In this document: positions 11,061 through 20,708 of the stretch, piece by piece
How positions within the stretch are numbered: position 1 is the stretch's first letter
Layout of the letters: each line of letters starts with the position of its first letter
Source of the DNA: Pantoea sp. Nvir
GTDB taxonomy: Bacteria; Pseudomonadota; Gammaproteobacteria; Enterobacterales; Enterobacteriaceae
NCBI RefSeq assembly: GCF_009829915.1
Contig: NZ_SZZW01000001.1
Coordinates: 124,001-188,000 of the forward strand
Length of the DNA: 64,000 bases
Direction of reading: 5' to 3'
Translations under genes and position numbers: made by a program
The notes under the pieces: generated by a model
Database searches by the model: none
The model's input: the letters and a program-made list of their open reading frames with translations, nothing else
Told to the model about the DNA's origin: nothing

Positions 11061-11639
11061 CTGTATTTAATTTTAGTACTCTATGATTAGCCGTCACTTC
11101 GCTGAATTTTACTAGCGTATCAAAATACATGTCCTGATGGTAGCACTCTCAATCTTTAACTGCATAAGTAGTCCACTCCAGTAAGCTTTATCGTGGTTAA
11201 ACTTGATCTGCGGATAATCAACCAATGTTAATTTACGAAACTGATAGGGTAAATTGCTCTTATACGACTCAGAACTTTTCTCTGCTAGCATCTCAGATTT
11301 TTTTTTGCTATTGCTATATAGTTAAAGGTAAACATCGAGCTATTAAGGCACATAAAGTTAACAAAATTGGAGCATCACCCCAGTGCATCTTCATTTGTTC
11401 ACCCTTATTTTTCACTGTAATTAGTAAATTTTCACTTTTATGTGCCAAATGTAACATTGTTTATGTTAAAGGATAATTCGATTTTCGAATAGCGTATCCT
11501 AAAGAATATTTCATGGTTTTATAAGGGCTATTTTTTCTTTTAGGAAAATTAAATGTTCTAGAATCAAATGGTAGTATACGCTGCTTATAATGAGTAAAAG
11601 TTTTCTTTTAGCAAAAAATCCGGTTAAGGAGAAAAATTG
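11061..11639. other. Decayed region between opgG and opgC remnants
   Basis: This should hold the N-terminal half of opgG and the divergent opgG/opgC control region. I cannot align it. A short ribosome-site-like AAGGAG occurs near 11627, just before the opgC remnant. Confidence 0.5.
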
Positions 11640-12640
11640 ATAAAAAGTGCTAAAAACTGCAAGTATATATTTTCTCAATTCCATTCGCGCATATTTGATA
11701 TTGCTTAAATTTATGTTTCACATCTTCCTAATTGACTCCACAAAAAAATGGGCTACTAACAGTCAGGGATACTTGCTTTAGTGAACTGCACTGAATAATT
11801 TTATTAATTCATTTCATGTGCAGTAAGACTGATTACCCCTCCGCAATTTTTTACATTAGGCACTTTCTCAAAGAGGATAAAGAACTAAACAAACCCTTAC
11901 TTCTTACAGCAGATTCAATAATCTAATATGGAAATTAATTTCTTATGTTTCTTGTCGTACTAATCATATTGATCGTTCTTGGTATGGTTACTTTCAACTA
12001 TCTATAGCAGTGGAACTGTTATTGATTACATCATGAAAGGATAGTATGGGCTCAGTTTGATATTGGTAGTGTTAAGTTATTTGCTGTTGTGGGATACTTT
12101 TTAGTAAGCGGTATATATTTTCATGAGCTACTGAGGGAGAACTTGTCTAGTATTCTACTGAATCAGACACTTTTTTGCCCTTTTTTATGCTTCGTGTACT
12201 GGCTTGGTAATCACACTTGACTCAATAGAATATTAATGAGCTTGCATCCGTTAATGTACTTCGGCACAATTCTGGCCTTTTTCACTTTAAAACATAAGCT
12301 AGTTTTATAAAAACGGCAGAGTCTCTTCTATGAGGTTGATGTATGTATTTCTCCTGATAGGGCCCTGCATGTTTAATGGCTACTGTATCTTTAAGTATCG
12401 TCTGAGTAACTCATATTCACAGTGTATTATCTAGCCGATGTCTCTTTATTTATCTAGTACATGTACATGGCTGCTCTACGGCATTTTATTACGCTACTGA
12501 TATAAAAAATACTGGGTTTTCTCATTGTTTTGATGATTGTATTGGGTGTGATATTTATACTCTATAAGATAGATCTATTGAAATTATCGCTATGCTTTCT
12601 TTTCTATTTATTCTTCTTTAGATAAATAGATAAACCGTTA
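11640..12640 (+). pseudogene. opgC: opgC (glucan succinyltransferase) remnant
   Basis: OpgC adds succinyl groups to periplasmic glucans. Plus-strand fragments run in E. coli order: FLNSIRAYLILLKFMFHIFL ([20 protein letters not shown]) from 11671, NNFINSFHVQ (NDFIHSFRMQ) near 11800, ITPPQFFTL (LLTLPQFIML), LMFLVVLIILIVLGM (LWFLLVLVVMTTLCV) near 11945, QTLFCPFLC (QTLFYLPFF), YFGTILAFFTLKHKL near 12265, SLFI-stop near 12445 and LGFLIVLMIVLGVIFILYKI ([20 protein letters not shown]) near 12510. Many stops and several frameshifts. It is divergent from opgG, as in E. coli. Confidence 0.88.
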
Positions 12641-12794
12641 GTTTTGGAGAATTTTGGATATCTATAAAAACGAGCAGCGCTAAACTTTAAAAGTTATTTA
12701 ATCACAGTAACCACTAAACTAGACGCGCCTTTTATGTTTGAGAGAACATAATATTAGTTAGCATCATTAAGAAAGATATGGATATAAGAACTAG

Positions 12795-12878
12795 TACCCG
12801 GAGCGGGACTTGAACCCGCACAACCTAATGGCCGAGGGATTTTAAATCCCTTGTGTCTACCGATTTCACCACCCGGGC
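12795..12878 (-). tRNA. leuZ: tRNA-Leu (UAA anticodon)
   Basis: Reverse strand GCCCGGGTGGTGAAATCGG start, anticodon loop TTTAAAA with stem AGGGA/TCCCT, long class II variable arm and T-loop GGTTCAAGTCC. Very like E. coli leuZ. The 3' end after the discriminator A reads CTA, not CCA, so the tail must be added by CCA nucleotidyltransferase. Third in the order pgsA-glyW-cysT-leuZ, as in E. coli. Confidence 0.97.
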
Positions 12879-12883
12879 AACGG

Positions 12884-12954
12884 AGGCGCGTCCCGGAATC
12901 GAACCGAGATAGACGGATTTGCAATCCGCTGCATGACCACTCTGCCAACGCGCC
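12884..12954 (-). tRNA. cysT: tRNA-Cys (GCA anticodon)
   Basis: Reverse strand GGCGCGTTGGCAGAG start, anticodon stem-loop GCGGATTGCAAATCCG, T-arm with GGTTCGATTCC, acceptor closing ACGCGCC. The bases after discriminator T are CCG, so the encoded CCA has lost its last base. Middle gene of the tRNA cluster. Confidence 0.97.
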
Positions 12955-12999
12955 TTTATTCTTTGTGCCAATCAGGATAACCCTCCTGACCTGCTAACC

Positions 13000-13075
<76 letters not shown>

Positions 13076-13138
13076 GTTATTCAGCAAATACAGTACCTAC
13101 TGCTTCTTATCCTATAGAAGCATTGCTGCCATTTGATA

Positions 13139-13173
13139 GCGACATATTCTACTGACTTGACGCGCTGAGTCAA
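13139..13173 (-). promoter_or_regulatory. Sigma-70 promoter of the Gly-Cys-Leu tRNA cluster
   Basis: On the minus strand TTGACT (13173-13168), a 16-base spacer, then TAGAAT (13151-13146). It lies between the end of pgsA and glyW, about 65 bases before the mature tRNA. Confidence 0.7.
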
Positions 13174-13227
13174 TAAAATAATTATCTGCACAGATTATCC
13201 ATTGGATGTTTTTTTAAATTTGATTGA

Positions 13228-13776
13228 TCAGCTATCGAACAAATCGCTATGTGCGGCACTTAAGTATTGATACATCGACCAAAATGTAAGCATAGCAGCA
13301 ACATAAAGCGCCACAACACCAACAGAAATGACCAGAGTATTAGGTCTCCACAATAGCGCAACCAACGACACCATCTGTGCTGTAGTCTTTATTTTACCGA
13401 TAGAAGAAACAGCGATGCTACTGCGTTTTCCTATTTCAGCCATCCACTCGCGTAGTGCTGATATAATGATTTCTCGGGCAATCATAGCGGTAGCCGGCAA
13501 AGTGATCCACCAAGCATGAAAATATTCTGCTACTAGCACTAGCACAATCACCACCATAACTTTATCAGCCACTGGATCAAGGAAGGCACCAAAGCGTGTG
13601 GTTTGTTTCCATCGCCTCGCAAGAAAACCGTCAAACCAGTCGGTTGCGGCGGCAATAATAAACACTAATGCGGTAACGCATGGCGCCCAATGGAACGGGA
13701 GATAGAAAGCTAGAACGAAAAAAGGTATAAGCACAACTCGAAATAGGGTGAGACATGTCGGAATATTAAATTGCAT
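13228..13776 (-). CDS. pgsA: CDP-diacylglycerol--glycerol-3-phosphate 3-phosphatidyltransferase
   Basis: Inner-membrane enzyme that makes phosphatidylglycerophosphate, the committed step to phosphatidylglycerol and cardiolipin. The product has 182 residues, as in E. coli. The CDP-alcohol phosphotransferase motif is complete: [13 protein letters not shown] followed by [11 protein letters not shown] (about residues 57-82), with four hydrophobic segments. It lies between uvrC and the tRNA cluster, all on the minus strand, as in E. coli near 43 minutes. Confidence 0.98.
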   Translation of the reverse strand: MQFNIPTCLTLFRVVLIPFFVLAFYLPFHWAPCVTALVFIIAAATDWFDGFLARRWKQTTRFGAFLDPVADKVMVVIVLVLVAEYFHAWWITLPATAMIAREIIISALREWMAEIGKRSSIAVSSIGKIKTTAQMVSLVALLWRPNTLVISVGVVALYVAAMLTFWSMYQYLSAAHSDLFDS

Positions 13777-13847
13777 ATGCTAGTCACTGTTTGGAATAGG
13801 TATGATTTATTACCCTATATCCCTACATTATCCCCCCTATTTAAATG

Positions 13848-15686
13848 CTAATGTTTTAGTGAATGATATATTTTTTCAGCTAGAGTAAACGAAATACTAG
13901 GTACATTGGCAATTTCTTCCACTGTAGCGTTCATTAGCGGCCGTAGTCCCCCCATATAATTTAGTAATTGCTGGCGGCGTTTAGGTCCGATGCCTTCAAT
14001 ATTCTCCAATGTGCTTGTATGCTTTACTATTGCTCGTTTTTTACGGTGCCCAGAAAGAGCATGATTATGAGCTTCATCACGAATATACTGAATAATGTGC
14101 AATGCGTCGCAGTCTGGCGGCAGCATAATGCCATCGCCTTTAGATTCAAAAAAAAGTGTTTCAAATCCTGCTTTACGAGCATTATTTTTCGCAATGCCCA
14201 ACATAATTGGTTTAGATTTATCCCAGTCGACTTTTAGTTCTGAAAAAACCTGTTGCACCTGAGAAAGATGACCTTTACCTCCATCAATCAAAATAACATC
14301 AGGGATTTCATCCTCATTCAATGCCTTGCAGTAATGACGCTGTATCACCTGGCTCATGGCCGCGTAATCATCACCAGGTGTAATATTTTCAATATTATAA
14401 CGACGATAATTACTACGTAGCGGTCCATTGGCATTAAATACTACACAGGAAGCTATAGTCTGTTCACCCATAGTGTGGCTGATGTCAAAACATTCCATGC
14501 GGTTAATGTCATGTAGATCCAGAAACTGAGCCAACGCTTTTAGCCGCTTCTGAATAGTCGAGTGATGAGATAGCCGCATAGTTAAAGCAGTCATTGCGTT
14601 AGTGCGTGCTAACTTGAGATAACAAGAACGATCACCGCGCGGCTTCTTGCTTTGAATAATAACATGGCGTCTTGCCAGTTGGCTTATAGAAGTAGAAAGT
14701 AGTTCATATCCAGGCAATTTGCGGTCTAGTAAAATTTCCCCTGGAAAACTACGCACTTCGCTACCTTCTTTTAGGTAAAATTGTCCGATGAAATTCAGAA
14801 TAATTTCACTAAGATCAGTGTTAGGCGGCACCTTTGGGAAGTAGCTGCGACTGCCTAGAACTGTGCCATGGCGCATAAAGAGCACATGTATGCACGCTAT
14901 TCCATTATTGTACGCTGTACCTACTACATCCAGATCATCCACTTGATTGGATATAAACTGTTTTTCAGTGATACGGCGTACTGCCTGAATTTGATCGCGA
15001 AGATGTGCTGCCTCTTCAAAGCGTAACGATATGCTTGCCTCCTCCATGCGTTTTATTAGCATATTCAACAAATAATCGTTTTTACCAGAGAGAAAAAGGC
15101 GCACATATTCCGTCTGCTGCTCATACTCTTTTTTACAACTGAAACTGGGCATACATGGACCGAGGCAGCGTTTCATCTGATATTCAAGGCAGGGTCTAGA
15201 GCGATTGCGATAGACACTATTTTCACACTGACGTATCGGAAAGACTTTTTTTATTGCCGCTAATGTTTCGCGTACAGCATAACTACTAGGAAATGGACCA
15301 AAATATTTGCCTTGAGCACATTTAGCTCCGCGATGATAGGAAAGACGCGGACAGGGGTCTCCGCTAAGAAAGATAAATGGGTATGATTTATCATCACGCA
15401 TTAGCACATTATAGCGTGGTCGGTAGAGCTTGATATAATTAAGCTCCAGTAATAAAGCTTCAGTTTCCGTATGCGTGATAGTCACATCTATACGTTGGAT
15501 GCTACCCACCAGCGCCTTAGTTTTTCGACTTCCTATGTTTTTGCGAAAATAGCTACTAAGGCGCTTTTTAAGATCTTTGGCTTTTCCGACATAGATTACA
15601 GTATTTGTCGCATCATACATACGGTAGACGCCTGGTTGACTGGTCACTGTACTGAGAAAGGCTTTAGAATTAAAAATTTCACTCAC
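13848..15686 (-). CDS. uvrC: UvrABC excinuclease subunit C
   Basis: UvrC makes both incisions in nucleotide excision repair. The order is GIY-YIG nuclease domain ([22 protein letters not shown], about 20-50), UVR motif ([15 protein letters not shown], about 208), RNase H-like 3' nuclease domain ([22 protein letters not shown]) and C-terminal HhH motifs ([16 protein letters not shown]). I start at the GTG at 15686, which gives 612 residues and aligns [10 protein letters not shown] with E. coli MSDQFDAKAF. The frame stays open to an ATG at 15734, but those codons are the tail of a dead uvrY. No strong ribosome site precedes either start. Confidence 0.95.
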   Translation of the reverse strand: MSEIFNSKAFLSTVTSQPGVYRMYDATNTVIYVGKAKDLKKRLSSYFRKNIGSRKTKALVGSIQRIDVTITHTETEALLLELNYIKLYRPRYNVLMRDDKSYPFIFLSGDPCPRLSYHRGAKCAQGKYFGPFPSSYAVRETLAAIKKVFPIRQCENSVYRNRSRPCLEYQMKRCLGPCMPSFSCKKEYEQQTEYVRLFLSGKNDYLLNMLIKRMEEASISLRFEEAAHLRDQIQAVRRITEKQFISNQVDDLDVVGTAYNNGIACIHVLFMRHGTVLGSRSYFPKVPPNTDLSEIILNFIGQFYLKEGSEVRSFPGEILLDRKLPGYELLSTSISQLARRHVIIQSKKPRGDRSCYLKLARTNAMTALTMRLSHHSTIQKRLKALAQFLDLHDINRMECFDISHTMGEQTIASCVVFNANGPLRSNYRRYNIENITPGDDYAAMSQVIQRHYCKALNEDEIPDVILIDGGKGHLSQVQQVFSELKVDWDKSKPIMLGIAKNNARKAGFETLFFESKGDGIMLPPDCDALHIIQYIRDEAHNHALSGHRKKRAIVKHTSTLENIEGIGPKRRQQLLNYMGGLRPLMNATVEEIANVPSISFTLAEKIYHSLKH

Positions 15687-15699
15687 TACTAACTTAAAG

Positions 15700-15965
15700 T
15701 CTCCATGTTGCATACTACCATATTGAAAGATCAAAAGTGCTCACTTTACATTACGGCTAGTATTTAGTTTGTTAAATAGGCAACAATAATAGATTCTAGC
15801 AGTTTTTAGGACCGATATTCCTTAGGTTGAGGATTCCTGTTATATTTTGTCATTTTAATCATTATCAGTATCCGTAATTGGCTTTCCTACAAACGACTAA
15901 AGGGAGAATATTCATTTTTTATTAGGTTACCTGATGCGTAATATTTAACTCAACACTACGAAGAC
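15700..15965 (-). pseudogene. uvrY: uvrY response regulator remnant (C-terminal half)
   Basis: UvrY is the BarA-partner response regulator encoded just before uvrC in E. coli. Minus-strand translation gives SPFSRL-stop-ESQLRILIMIKMTK (SPFASLSERELQIMLMITK) near 15910, then NKLNTSRNVK[19 protein letters not shown] (SKLNIHGDVELTHLAIRHGLCNAETL) near 15770-15700. This is the LuxR-type DNA-binding domain, with stops. The receiver domain could not be recognised further upstream. Confidence 0.82.
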
Positions 15966-16504
15966 TCTACCTACATGCACAAGCCTGTTACATTGACCAA
16001 TTAATCCCCCCCCCAAGAAGTATTACTTTTATGAGCGTCTCTACCAGACTTTGCTGAATAACTTATGATAAAGTTTATCAAATAATTTTAATATTGAATT
16101 GAAGGATACGCTTTCCTAAGCTGTCCGGTTTATTCATAATTCTGAAGACTCCACAAGAACTATCCTGCACTTTTTTTAAAAAAAAGTGAATAATAAAATT
16201 ATTAATTGATTTTATATTTAAAAAATATTTCATTAAGTATGAAATAAATTTCAGAAAATATATAGGAAAAATAGAAGATGTTAAAATATTTCATATAATA
16301 AGAAACCATTATTCCTTTTAATATAATCGTAGTTTACTTTGATTATTTTTTATCTTGATTAACCGTATGATGTATGGAATTTAATTATTAAATCAAAAAT
16401 TTTATAAGAGGATCTTATGCGATTTTTATAATACATAGCAAATGTTTTACTGCTTTACTAGAAGTAGAGTTCAGAAAAATATAGCCGCAAGAAAATAGAT
16501 TTAT
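15966..16504. other. Decayed region upstream of uvrY remnant
   Basis: Very AT-rich. The uvrY receiver domain is expected on the minus strand but not recognisable. It includes a run of nine C at 16006-16014, unusual in this composition. Confidence 0.5.
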
Positions 16505-16534
16505 ACAAAGACAAAGCCAGAATAATATTCTGGC
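16505..16534 (-). terminator. Terminator of tRNA-Ser
   Basis: On the minus strand, just after the tRNA CCA, GCCAGAAT, loop ATT, ATTCTGGC, then TTTGTCTTTGT. An 8-bp perfect stem with a T-rich tail. Confidence 0.8.
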
Positions 16535-16547
16535 TATTTCCGAAATA

Positions 16548-16635
16548 TGGCGGAGGAAGAGAGATTCGAACTCTCGGATGGTTTCCCATCGGCGGTTTTC
16601 AAGACCGCTGCCTTAAGCCCCTCGGCCATTCCTCC
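16548..16635 (-). tRNA. serT: tRNA-Ser (UGA anticodon), CCA encoded
   Basis: Reverse strand GGAGGAATGGCCGAGGGGC start, anticodon loop CTTGAAA with stem GCGGT/ACCGC, long variable arm, T-arm GAGTTCGAATCTC, acceptor TTCCTCC, discriminator G and encoded CCA. Serves UCN codons. Next to a yccA remnant and tusE, as in E. coli. Confidence 0.97.
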
Positions 16636-16640
16636 CTGAT

Positions 16641-16676
16641 AAAACACATTCTAAACTTCCGCTAGAATGATGTAAA
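16641..16676 (-). promoter_or_regulatory. Sigma-70 promoter of tRNA-Ser
   Basis: On the minus strand TTTACA (16676-16671), 17 bases, TAGAAT (16653-16648). The -10 hexamer ends 13 bases before the tRNA 5' end, so transcription would begin close to the tRNA. Confidence 0.75.
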
Positions 16677-17189
16677 GCTTTGTAGCATGCATTTGCCTTG
16701 CCTGAAATGCAGCCAAAAGGAGTGATGTGTTGAAGAAAGCACTATTCTATTAAGAAAAATAGCGATTAATTTTATTTTAAAAAGAGAGGTAGGGGAGAGA
16801 AGAGAGGGAGATGTCTTTCCATTTTTTTTGAATTATAGGTCTTCAAAAAGTAGTGGTCTTTATTTCCTATATTTGCTACCTAATCTGAGGCTAATTTTTT
16901 TCTTTAACCTCGTAGGCACAGCAAATTACTGCAGCCTAGCTGAGCTAATTTTATTCTGATGTTAGTGTGTTTCTATTAACTGGTGAGCGTTCTTAACCTA
17001 ATAAAATGCTAGTGGCTAGACTTATAGAAATTCTGGTTACATCTTCCCTATATAGAAAAATGGTAATTTTTTTATTTACTTCCCAAGTAGCCTCCTGGTT
17101 CTTTTTAACTACAGGCATGGGAAAAACTCGCTTCACCACTAGAATGAAGGAGGGACAGCAAACAGTACTGTACTGATATTATGTTGCCG
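16677..17189. other. Decayed region, probably N-terminal part of yccA
   Basis: By position this should be the first two thirds of yccA on the plus strand. Only the C-terminal part (next entry) can be aligned. Confidence 0.45.
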
Positions 17190-17380
17190 TTTAGTTTATG
17201 TGCTTATTATTCCCTTTAATTGTCCACGCAATTTTACAGAAAAGAAAATATTAACATTATTCAGAGGGACTAAATACATCATATTTGTGTTATTGTTAGG
17301 CTATGTATCTTTCTTTACAACATATTTGTCAGCATATTGCAGCTGTTAGGACTTTGCAAACAACGATTAATAAAAAAATA
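17190..17380 (+). pseudogene. yccA: yccA (BAX-inhibitor-1 family membrane protein) remnant
   Basis: The plus strand near 17245-17365 reads ENINIIQRD-stop-IHHICVIVRL then FLYNIFVSILQLLGLCKQR. This follows the C-terminus of E. coli YccA (TSNIIHGGETNYIRATVSL, then YVSLYNIFVSLLSILGFASRD). Just upstream LVYVLIIPFN resembles the previous membrane span in another frame. YccA modulates FtsH in E. coli. It is next to tusE, in the E. coli order. Confidence 0.8.
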
Positions 17381-17499
17381 AGGCAGTAGAGCAAGTTTTA
17401 ATCAGTATGATTTTTCTCGTTTCGGTGAAAAAACTCATAACTACGACCAGAATCGGTAACAGAATATATATAGGAATAGTGATAGGAGTAGTAATAAAG

Positions 17500-17826
17500 A
17501 TGGAAATTAACGGTAAAAAAATTTACCTCGATCGTGAAGGGTATTTAAAAAATCGTGATGATTGGAATGAGGCTGTAGCAAAAAAGATAGCTCAAAATGA
17601 AGACATTGAGATGAGCGAGGCGCACTGGGAAATAGTACATTTTGTACGATCGTTCTACCTGCAGTTTAACACGTCTCCTGGAATTCGTATGTTATTAAAA
17701 GCAACACTTAAAAAGTATGGTGAAGAGAAAGGCAACAGCCGTTACCTTTTCCGTCTTTTCCCAAACGGTCCGGCTCAACAGGCAACGAAAATTGCTGGCA
17801 TGCCGAAACCAGCTAAATGCCTTTAG
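17500..17826 (+). CDS. tusE: Sulfurtransferase TusE
   Basis: TusE takes sulfur from the TusBCD complex and hands it to MnmA for 2-thiolation of U34 in tRNAs. The product has 108 residues (109 in E. coli) and keeps the DsrC-like core ([30 protein letters not shown]) and the penultimate catalytic cysteine (PKPAKCL). I chose the ATG at 17500, with AGGAG upstream, because upstream codons do not match the family. The other Tus genes are not in this window. Confidence 0.96.
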   Translation: MEINGKKIYLDREGYLKNRDDWNEAVAKKIAQNEDIEMSEAHWEIVHFVRSFYLQFNTSPGIRMLLKATLKKYGEEKGNSRYLFRLFPNGPAQQATKIAGMPKPAKCL

Positions 17827-19154
17827 CTAATAGGTTACCAACCTCACATGCTAATACGTCTTTAGAAGAACCTGATATACACAGATAGCGTGCGACCTAA
17901 GTTATATAACCACTTATAGGGTTATCGTCGTCACTTTTGATGAGAGCGTTTTAATTTTGTAAAGCAAGTTTGCATATAAATAAAATGTTAGGCATATCCT
18001 AGCAAAAGATCCTTTTTAGTTTGATATGCATATTATTACATTTATTCCAATTAATTAAAGTGCAGAAAACGATCTTACTAACACGAGCGTTTAAATAGTG
18101 TCCAGCTAACAGAGACAACCATAAGCGGATGGTAGTGCCAACATTTTATTGTACTTACTCTGCTAGTATAGAGCGGTATTTTATGGTAAGAATGTACTTC
18201 AATGCTTTTATTGAAGTCGAAGTTTAACTGCTGACGTTAGTTATAGATAAGAAATGCGTATCGTGTGCCTACTTGGCTACTCCCCAGTAGCTGAGAATTA
18301 TTTTTTCTTGCTATCTTTTGAGAAAATTACGAAATGCCCATGCATGAACACGCTACGCATCTGAATTTTCTTCACACGAAAGCTAAGCTAAAATTTAAAG
18401 TAATATCTTACTCTGTGAAATTGTCATAAGATGTTCTCTTAGGAGGATTTCGTGCATGGGGCATATACAGGAGAATATTTCGCTATTTCTATAAGCGAAT
18501 AATAACTGTAACACAGAGGATAAATTAATTACTTATGATACAAAAAAACAGATTGGCACAGTGTAATATCGCTGCTAATGATACTATAGTCGTTTAGAAG
18601 ATCGTCTCGCTGGTAGTGTGGTCCTCATACCTACACAGTTTTAGTATATTACTGTCGTGGATCCCTTTTGAAATTAATGAGAAAAGTACTATGAACTAGA
18701 TTAAGTGGCAGAAGAGCATTAATTTTTATTTTTTCATGAAAACTCACCCAATCTTCCATTGAGACCAGTTTTTCTAAAATAGTAACAAAAATTTGATCAG
18801 ATTTACTTCTTTAAGTAAAGTTAAGAACTTTTCTGGTCATTTTGTTTTACATATTAGCTAATATGATTATTTTTTTGTATTTTACAGGATATTATTTATT
18901 TTTTCTGCTAAAATAATGAGGTGTTCAAGACCTCAATAAATATCAGAATTTATGTAAGATACCCTGTTTTTTTTTGTAGTATCCCTCACAATACTTGTAA
19001 GTTTTCAATCTCGTTGTAGACTCTACTTCGCTAGGGGCTCAATAATCTCTTCTTTTATAGATAGAGTCATAAGCGAGTGTGTTAACCCAGGAAGAATTAC
19101 AACCAAGAGCATCCTTTTGCTCATTGTCTATTTTAGATGATAACGAGGCGCAAC
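17827..19154. other. Gene desert between tusE and ompA
   Basis: E. coli has about a dozen genes here (acyP, rlmI, hspQ, mgsA, helD, yccS, tfoX, sulA and others). I could not recognise any remnant. The last ~130 bases are the probable ompA leader, with GAGGCGC before the start. Confidence 0.6.
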
Positions 19155-20219
19155 ATGAAAAAGACAGCTGTCGCAATTGCAGTGGCATTAGTTGGTTTCG
19201 CCACTGTAGCGCAGGCCGCTCCGAAAGATGACACTTGGTATACTGGAGCTAAACTGGGCTGGTCTCAATACCACGATTTTGGTTACTACGGTAACGGTTA
19301 CGGCAACAGCGATGGCCCAGTCCGTCATTCTCAGCTAGGCGCTGGTGCTTTCTTAGGTTACCAAGTTCATCGGTACGTAGGAGTAGAGTTGGGTTACGAC
19401 TGGTTAGGTCGTATGCCTAATAAAGGCACTTTAAACAACGGTGCATTGAAGTCACGAAGCTTTCAGTTATCTACTAAACTAAGTTACCCACTTGCCGATG
19501 ATCTAGACATCTATACCCGTCTTGGTGGGACGCTATGGCGTGCTGACGTGAATCAGGAAAAATTCATAGGCGGCCGCATTAGTGACCATGATACGGGGGT
19601 GTCGCTGCTTGCAGCGTTGGGTGTTGAGTTTAATTTAAGTCGGCACTGGGCCACCCGAGTGGACTATCAATTTGCGGGTGCTAGCGGCAATGTACACACA
19701 ATGGGTACAGAACCGAATAACACCATGCTGAGCCTGTCTGTATCTTACCGTTTCGGTGATCAGAAGAAAAAACATGCTCCGCCAGTTATAACGCCAGCTT
19801 CAGTTGTTGAAGCCAAGCGGTTCACCCTAAAATCTGAGGTTCTATTCAACTTTGATAAATCTACTCTGAAGCCAGAAGGGCAGAAAATTCTGGATCAGCT
19901 GTACAATCAGCTGAGCTCAATGGATCCGAAAGAGAGCTCTATTATAGTTCTAGGCTTTACTGATCGCATTGGCTCAAACATGTACAACCAGAAATTGTCT
20001 GAGAAACGTGTTCAATCGGTGATTGACTACCTAGTATCTAAGGGTATTTTGTCTAAGAACATTTCTGCACGTGGCATGGGTAAATCTAATCCAGTTACCG
20101 GAAGTTCCTGTGACAACATAAAAAACCGTGAGAATCTGATTGAATGTTTAGCTCCTGATCGCCGCGTGGAAATCGAGGTGAAAGGTGTTGAAAACGTTAC
20201 GACTCAGCCTCAGTCTTAA
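19155..20219 (+). CDS. ompA: Outer membrane protein A
   Basis: OmpA is an eight-stranded outer-membrane barrel with a periplasmic peptidoglycan-binding domain. The signal peptide [21 protein letters not shown] is cleaved before APKDDTWY. The barrel runs to about residue 200 and the OmpA-like domain follows ([39 protein letters not shown]), including the paired cysteines (SSCDN, IECLAP). Length is 354 residues against 346 in E. coli. I start at MKKTAV after GAGGCGCAAC, matching the E. coli leader, and not at the ATG 18 bases upstream. Retention suggests an outer membrane still anchored to murein. Confidence 0.98.
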   Translation: MKKTAVAIAVALVGFATVAQAAPKDDTWYTGAKLGWSQYHDFGYYGNGYGNSDGPVRHSQLGAGAFLGYQVHRYVGVELGYDWLGRMPNKGTLNNGALKSRSFQLSTKLSYPLADDLDIYTRLGGTLWRADVNQEKFIGGRISDHDTGVSLLAALGVEFNLSRHWATRVDYQFAGASGNVHTMGTEPNNTMLSLSVSYRFGDQKKKHAPPVITPASVVEAKRFTLKSEVLFNFDKSTLKPEGQKILDQLYNQLSSMDPKESSIIVLGFTDRIGSNMYNQKLSEKRVQSVIDYLVSKGILSKNISARGMGKSNPVTGSSCDNIKNRENLIECLAPDRRVEIEVKGVENVTTQPQS

Positions 20220-20232
20220 TTTAGACGACATA

Positions 20233-20257
20233 ATCAACCCCGTTTTGCGGGGTTGAT
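20233..20257 (+). terminator. ompA terminator
   Basis: ATCAACCCCG, loop TTTTG, CGGGGTTGAT: a 10-bp perfect GC-rich stem 13 bases after the ompA stop. No long T-run follows. Confidence 0.75.
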
Positions 20258-20394
20258 CGTGTATCATACCTTTGACTTCAATTGCGTATATTGTCGTTCA
20301 TCATTCATTTTAATTTGCCGAGGAGAAACAACTGTAAACTACGCTATAAAACAGATAGTTAAATGTAATAGATTTCTTTAGATCCCATATTTTT

Positions 20395-20555
20395 AAGGCA
20401 TTGTCTCTGAATGATAATTTAGAAGAGCTTGTAAGTTGCTCGCTGTGACTTTTGTTATTGAAGCATCGTGTGATTAACTCGATTCCCAATGTTTTTTTAG
20501 CAGATATCTTCTTCGAGTATCTACTTTTAAAATTTTCTAGTTATTCTAATTTCAT
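20395..20555 (-). pseudogene. matP: matP (Ter macrodomain organiser) remnant
   Basis: MatP binds matS sites and organises the terminus. On the minus strand from an ATG at 20555, MKLE-stop-LENFKSRYSKKISAKK matches the start of E. coli MatP ([21 protein letters not shown]) residue for residue. Other frames then give RYLLKKHWE (KYLVKKHREG) and ELITRCFNNK (ELITRYIEAS). TAA at codon 5 and at least two frameshifts show it is dead. It lies between ompA and divergent lonH, as in E. coli. Confidence 0.85.
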
Positions 20556-20708
20556 CAGAAATATGACCTTAATTATACAAGAAATCCAAGGGATACAGTA
20601 AGGAAAAAGGATGAATGCCGATAGGGGATGGCTGTGCTACATAACCGTACTTAACAAAAGAGTTCCCTGTATAAACTTGCTTTTTTTTAACTGAAAAAAA
20701 TAATTATT

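Noticed and set aside
11225-11476. 83-codon plus-strand frame in the opgG-opgC gap
   Set aside because: No family resemblance, and it lies where the antisense strand should hold the decayed N-terminus of opgG.
12754-12948. 64-codon minus-strand frame
   Set aside because: It is a translation through the tRNA-Cys and tRNA-Leu genes.
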